From Sulfitobacter sp. DFL-14 (GTDB taxonomy: Bacteria > Pseudomonadota > Alphaproteobacteria > Rhodobacterales > Rhodobacteraceae), in the NCBI RefSeq assembly GCF_003335585.1, contig NZ_QBFD01000002.1, positions 26,412 through 90,411 on the forward strand: a stretch of 64,000 nucleotides of DNA, in the 5' to 3' direction. Positions within the stretch are counted from its first letter, which is position 1. Every line of letters begins with the position of its first letter. The position numbers and the translations under genes were made by a program. The notes under the pieces are model-generated. The model did not search any database. It saw only the letters and a list, made by a program, of their open reading frames with translations, and was not told where the DNA came from. Shown in pieces: positions 63,533 through 64,000 of the stretch.

Positions 63533-64000
63533 CCAACCGAACGCACCAATGCGCCGAAGGTTCCGCCGGGATGCATCCGCTGAATGCGGCTTGGTGTGAC
63601 CGGAGGTGCAGGCCGGGCGGGGTCAGACTGACGACAAAGCCCTGTTCAGCTGATGTCGAACGCCGTGCGCCTTTGACTCCACGATGCGGAATTTGCTGAA
63701 TCCTGTCTGTGGGCCGCGCCAAGCAATCCTGACCCAATCGTCGGGCATTTCCGACCTAGACCGGCTTTCAACGCAGGAGGCGCGTGGGTCCGCTTTGCGA
63801 GACTTTTCTGCCGTTCAATCAATGGAAACCAAAGCCCGGAACAAGCCGAAGGCGCCGGGCCATCGCCTGCCCGCCCCTCGGGTAGGCGATTTGGTGAGGC
63901 TGGGTGTTCCCTCGTTAGGATTCATCAAAGCTGAGACATAAAGTGGCATGAACATAGGTCAGTATCGCCCACCCCGGGCAGGCGATGGCCCGGCTTGTGC
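63533..64000. other. Terminal interval without a supported gene
   Basis: About 470 bases. A short frame (63684-63941) lacks a ribosome site and any family resemblance. The stretch holds the left and right arms of an inverted repeat (63841-63873 and 63975-63998) related to the elements at 47479-47623. The window ends within or just after the right arm. Confidence 0.6.
63841..63998. repeat. REP-like inverted repeat pair, second locus
   Basis: GCCGGGCCATCGCCTGCCCG at 63854-63873 is perfectly complemented at 63975-63994. The outer ACAAGCC (63841-63847) also matches GGCTTGT (63992-63998) if six to eight bases are looped. The core GCCGGGC-ATCGCC is shared with the repeats at 47479-47614. Confidence 0.65.

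Noticed and set aside
63684..63941. 85-codon plus-strand frame near the window end
   Set aside because: No family resemblance or ribosome site, and its second half is made of the inverted repeat at 63841-63873.

Overview
The window is a 64 kb piece of a high-GC alphaproteobacterial chromosome, most likely from the Roseobacter group of Rhodobacterales. Support comes from the block of a 56-codon basic ORF, murA, a DUF2948 gene, hisD, a UPF0262 gene and a low-molecular-weight phosphatase gene. The many TRAP transporters, the PimC/PimD-like acyl-CoA dehydrogenases and the MmgE/PrpD, CreA and MltB proteins fit this. No phage, intact insertion sequence or CRISPR array is visible.

Layout. (1) 52-12485: a catabolic region with a MarR regulator, two convergent DctPQM TRAP operons, an opine-dehydrogenase-family enzyme, a 3-hydroxyacyl-CoA-dehydrogenase-like enzyme, two PLP aminotransferases and an MmgE/PrpD protein. 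A 15-base motif stands in front of both dctP genes and ties the two transporters together. (2) 12621-21295: rpe, then an IclR-led minus-strand operon for beta-oxidation of an acid: fused FadJ-type protein, two-subunit acyl-CoA dehydrogenase, thioesterase, enoyl-CoA hydratase and acyl-CoA ligase. (3) 21296-28517: a gene-free stretch with a very strong hairpin, a small methyltransferase, and an oligopeptide-type ABC transporter. (4) 28521-32737: methionine aminopeptidase, a Tat-exported metallo-beta-lactamase-fold hydrolase and a large MscS channel. (5) 33083-39541: seven genes chained by ATGA overlaps (four glycosyltransferases, a histidine phosphatase, a polysaccharide-deacetylase-like protein and a methyltransferase), probably one glycoconjugate pathway. 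(6) 39538-41321: a PhnA/YjdM protein, a repeat-rich spacer and an A+T-rich AbiTii-domain gene that looks acquired. (7) 41478-49811: lepA, a small lipoprotein, the murA-hisD housekeeping block and tRNA-Thr(GGT).

(8) 49812-56470 is a scarred accessory region behind the tRNA. It holds facing remnants of a tripartite tricarboxylate transporter (tctA and tctC), a tetR gene, a lysR remnant, a cueR-copA copper cassette and an aldo/keto reductase whose 5' end abuts copA. (9) 56473-61588: an unusual operon of exported proteins: an LCAT-like alpha/beta hydrolase, a trypsin-like serine protease with a coiled coil, a propeller-like protein with a peptidoglycan-binding-like tail, and a 60-residue cysteine-rich protein. 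(10) 61806-64000: an MltB-type lytic transglycosylase, a CreA-family protein, and a terminal stretch with inverted repeats related to those at 47479-47623.

The best candidates for something undescribed are the secreted hydrolase/protease operon, the ATGA-chained glycosyltransferase operon, and the opine-dehydrogenase/dual-TRAP cluster with its candidate shared operator. The lone AbiTii gene is the only recognisable defence-type gene. All family assignments are by reading motifs; no database search was run.
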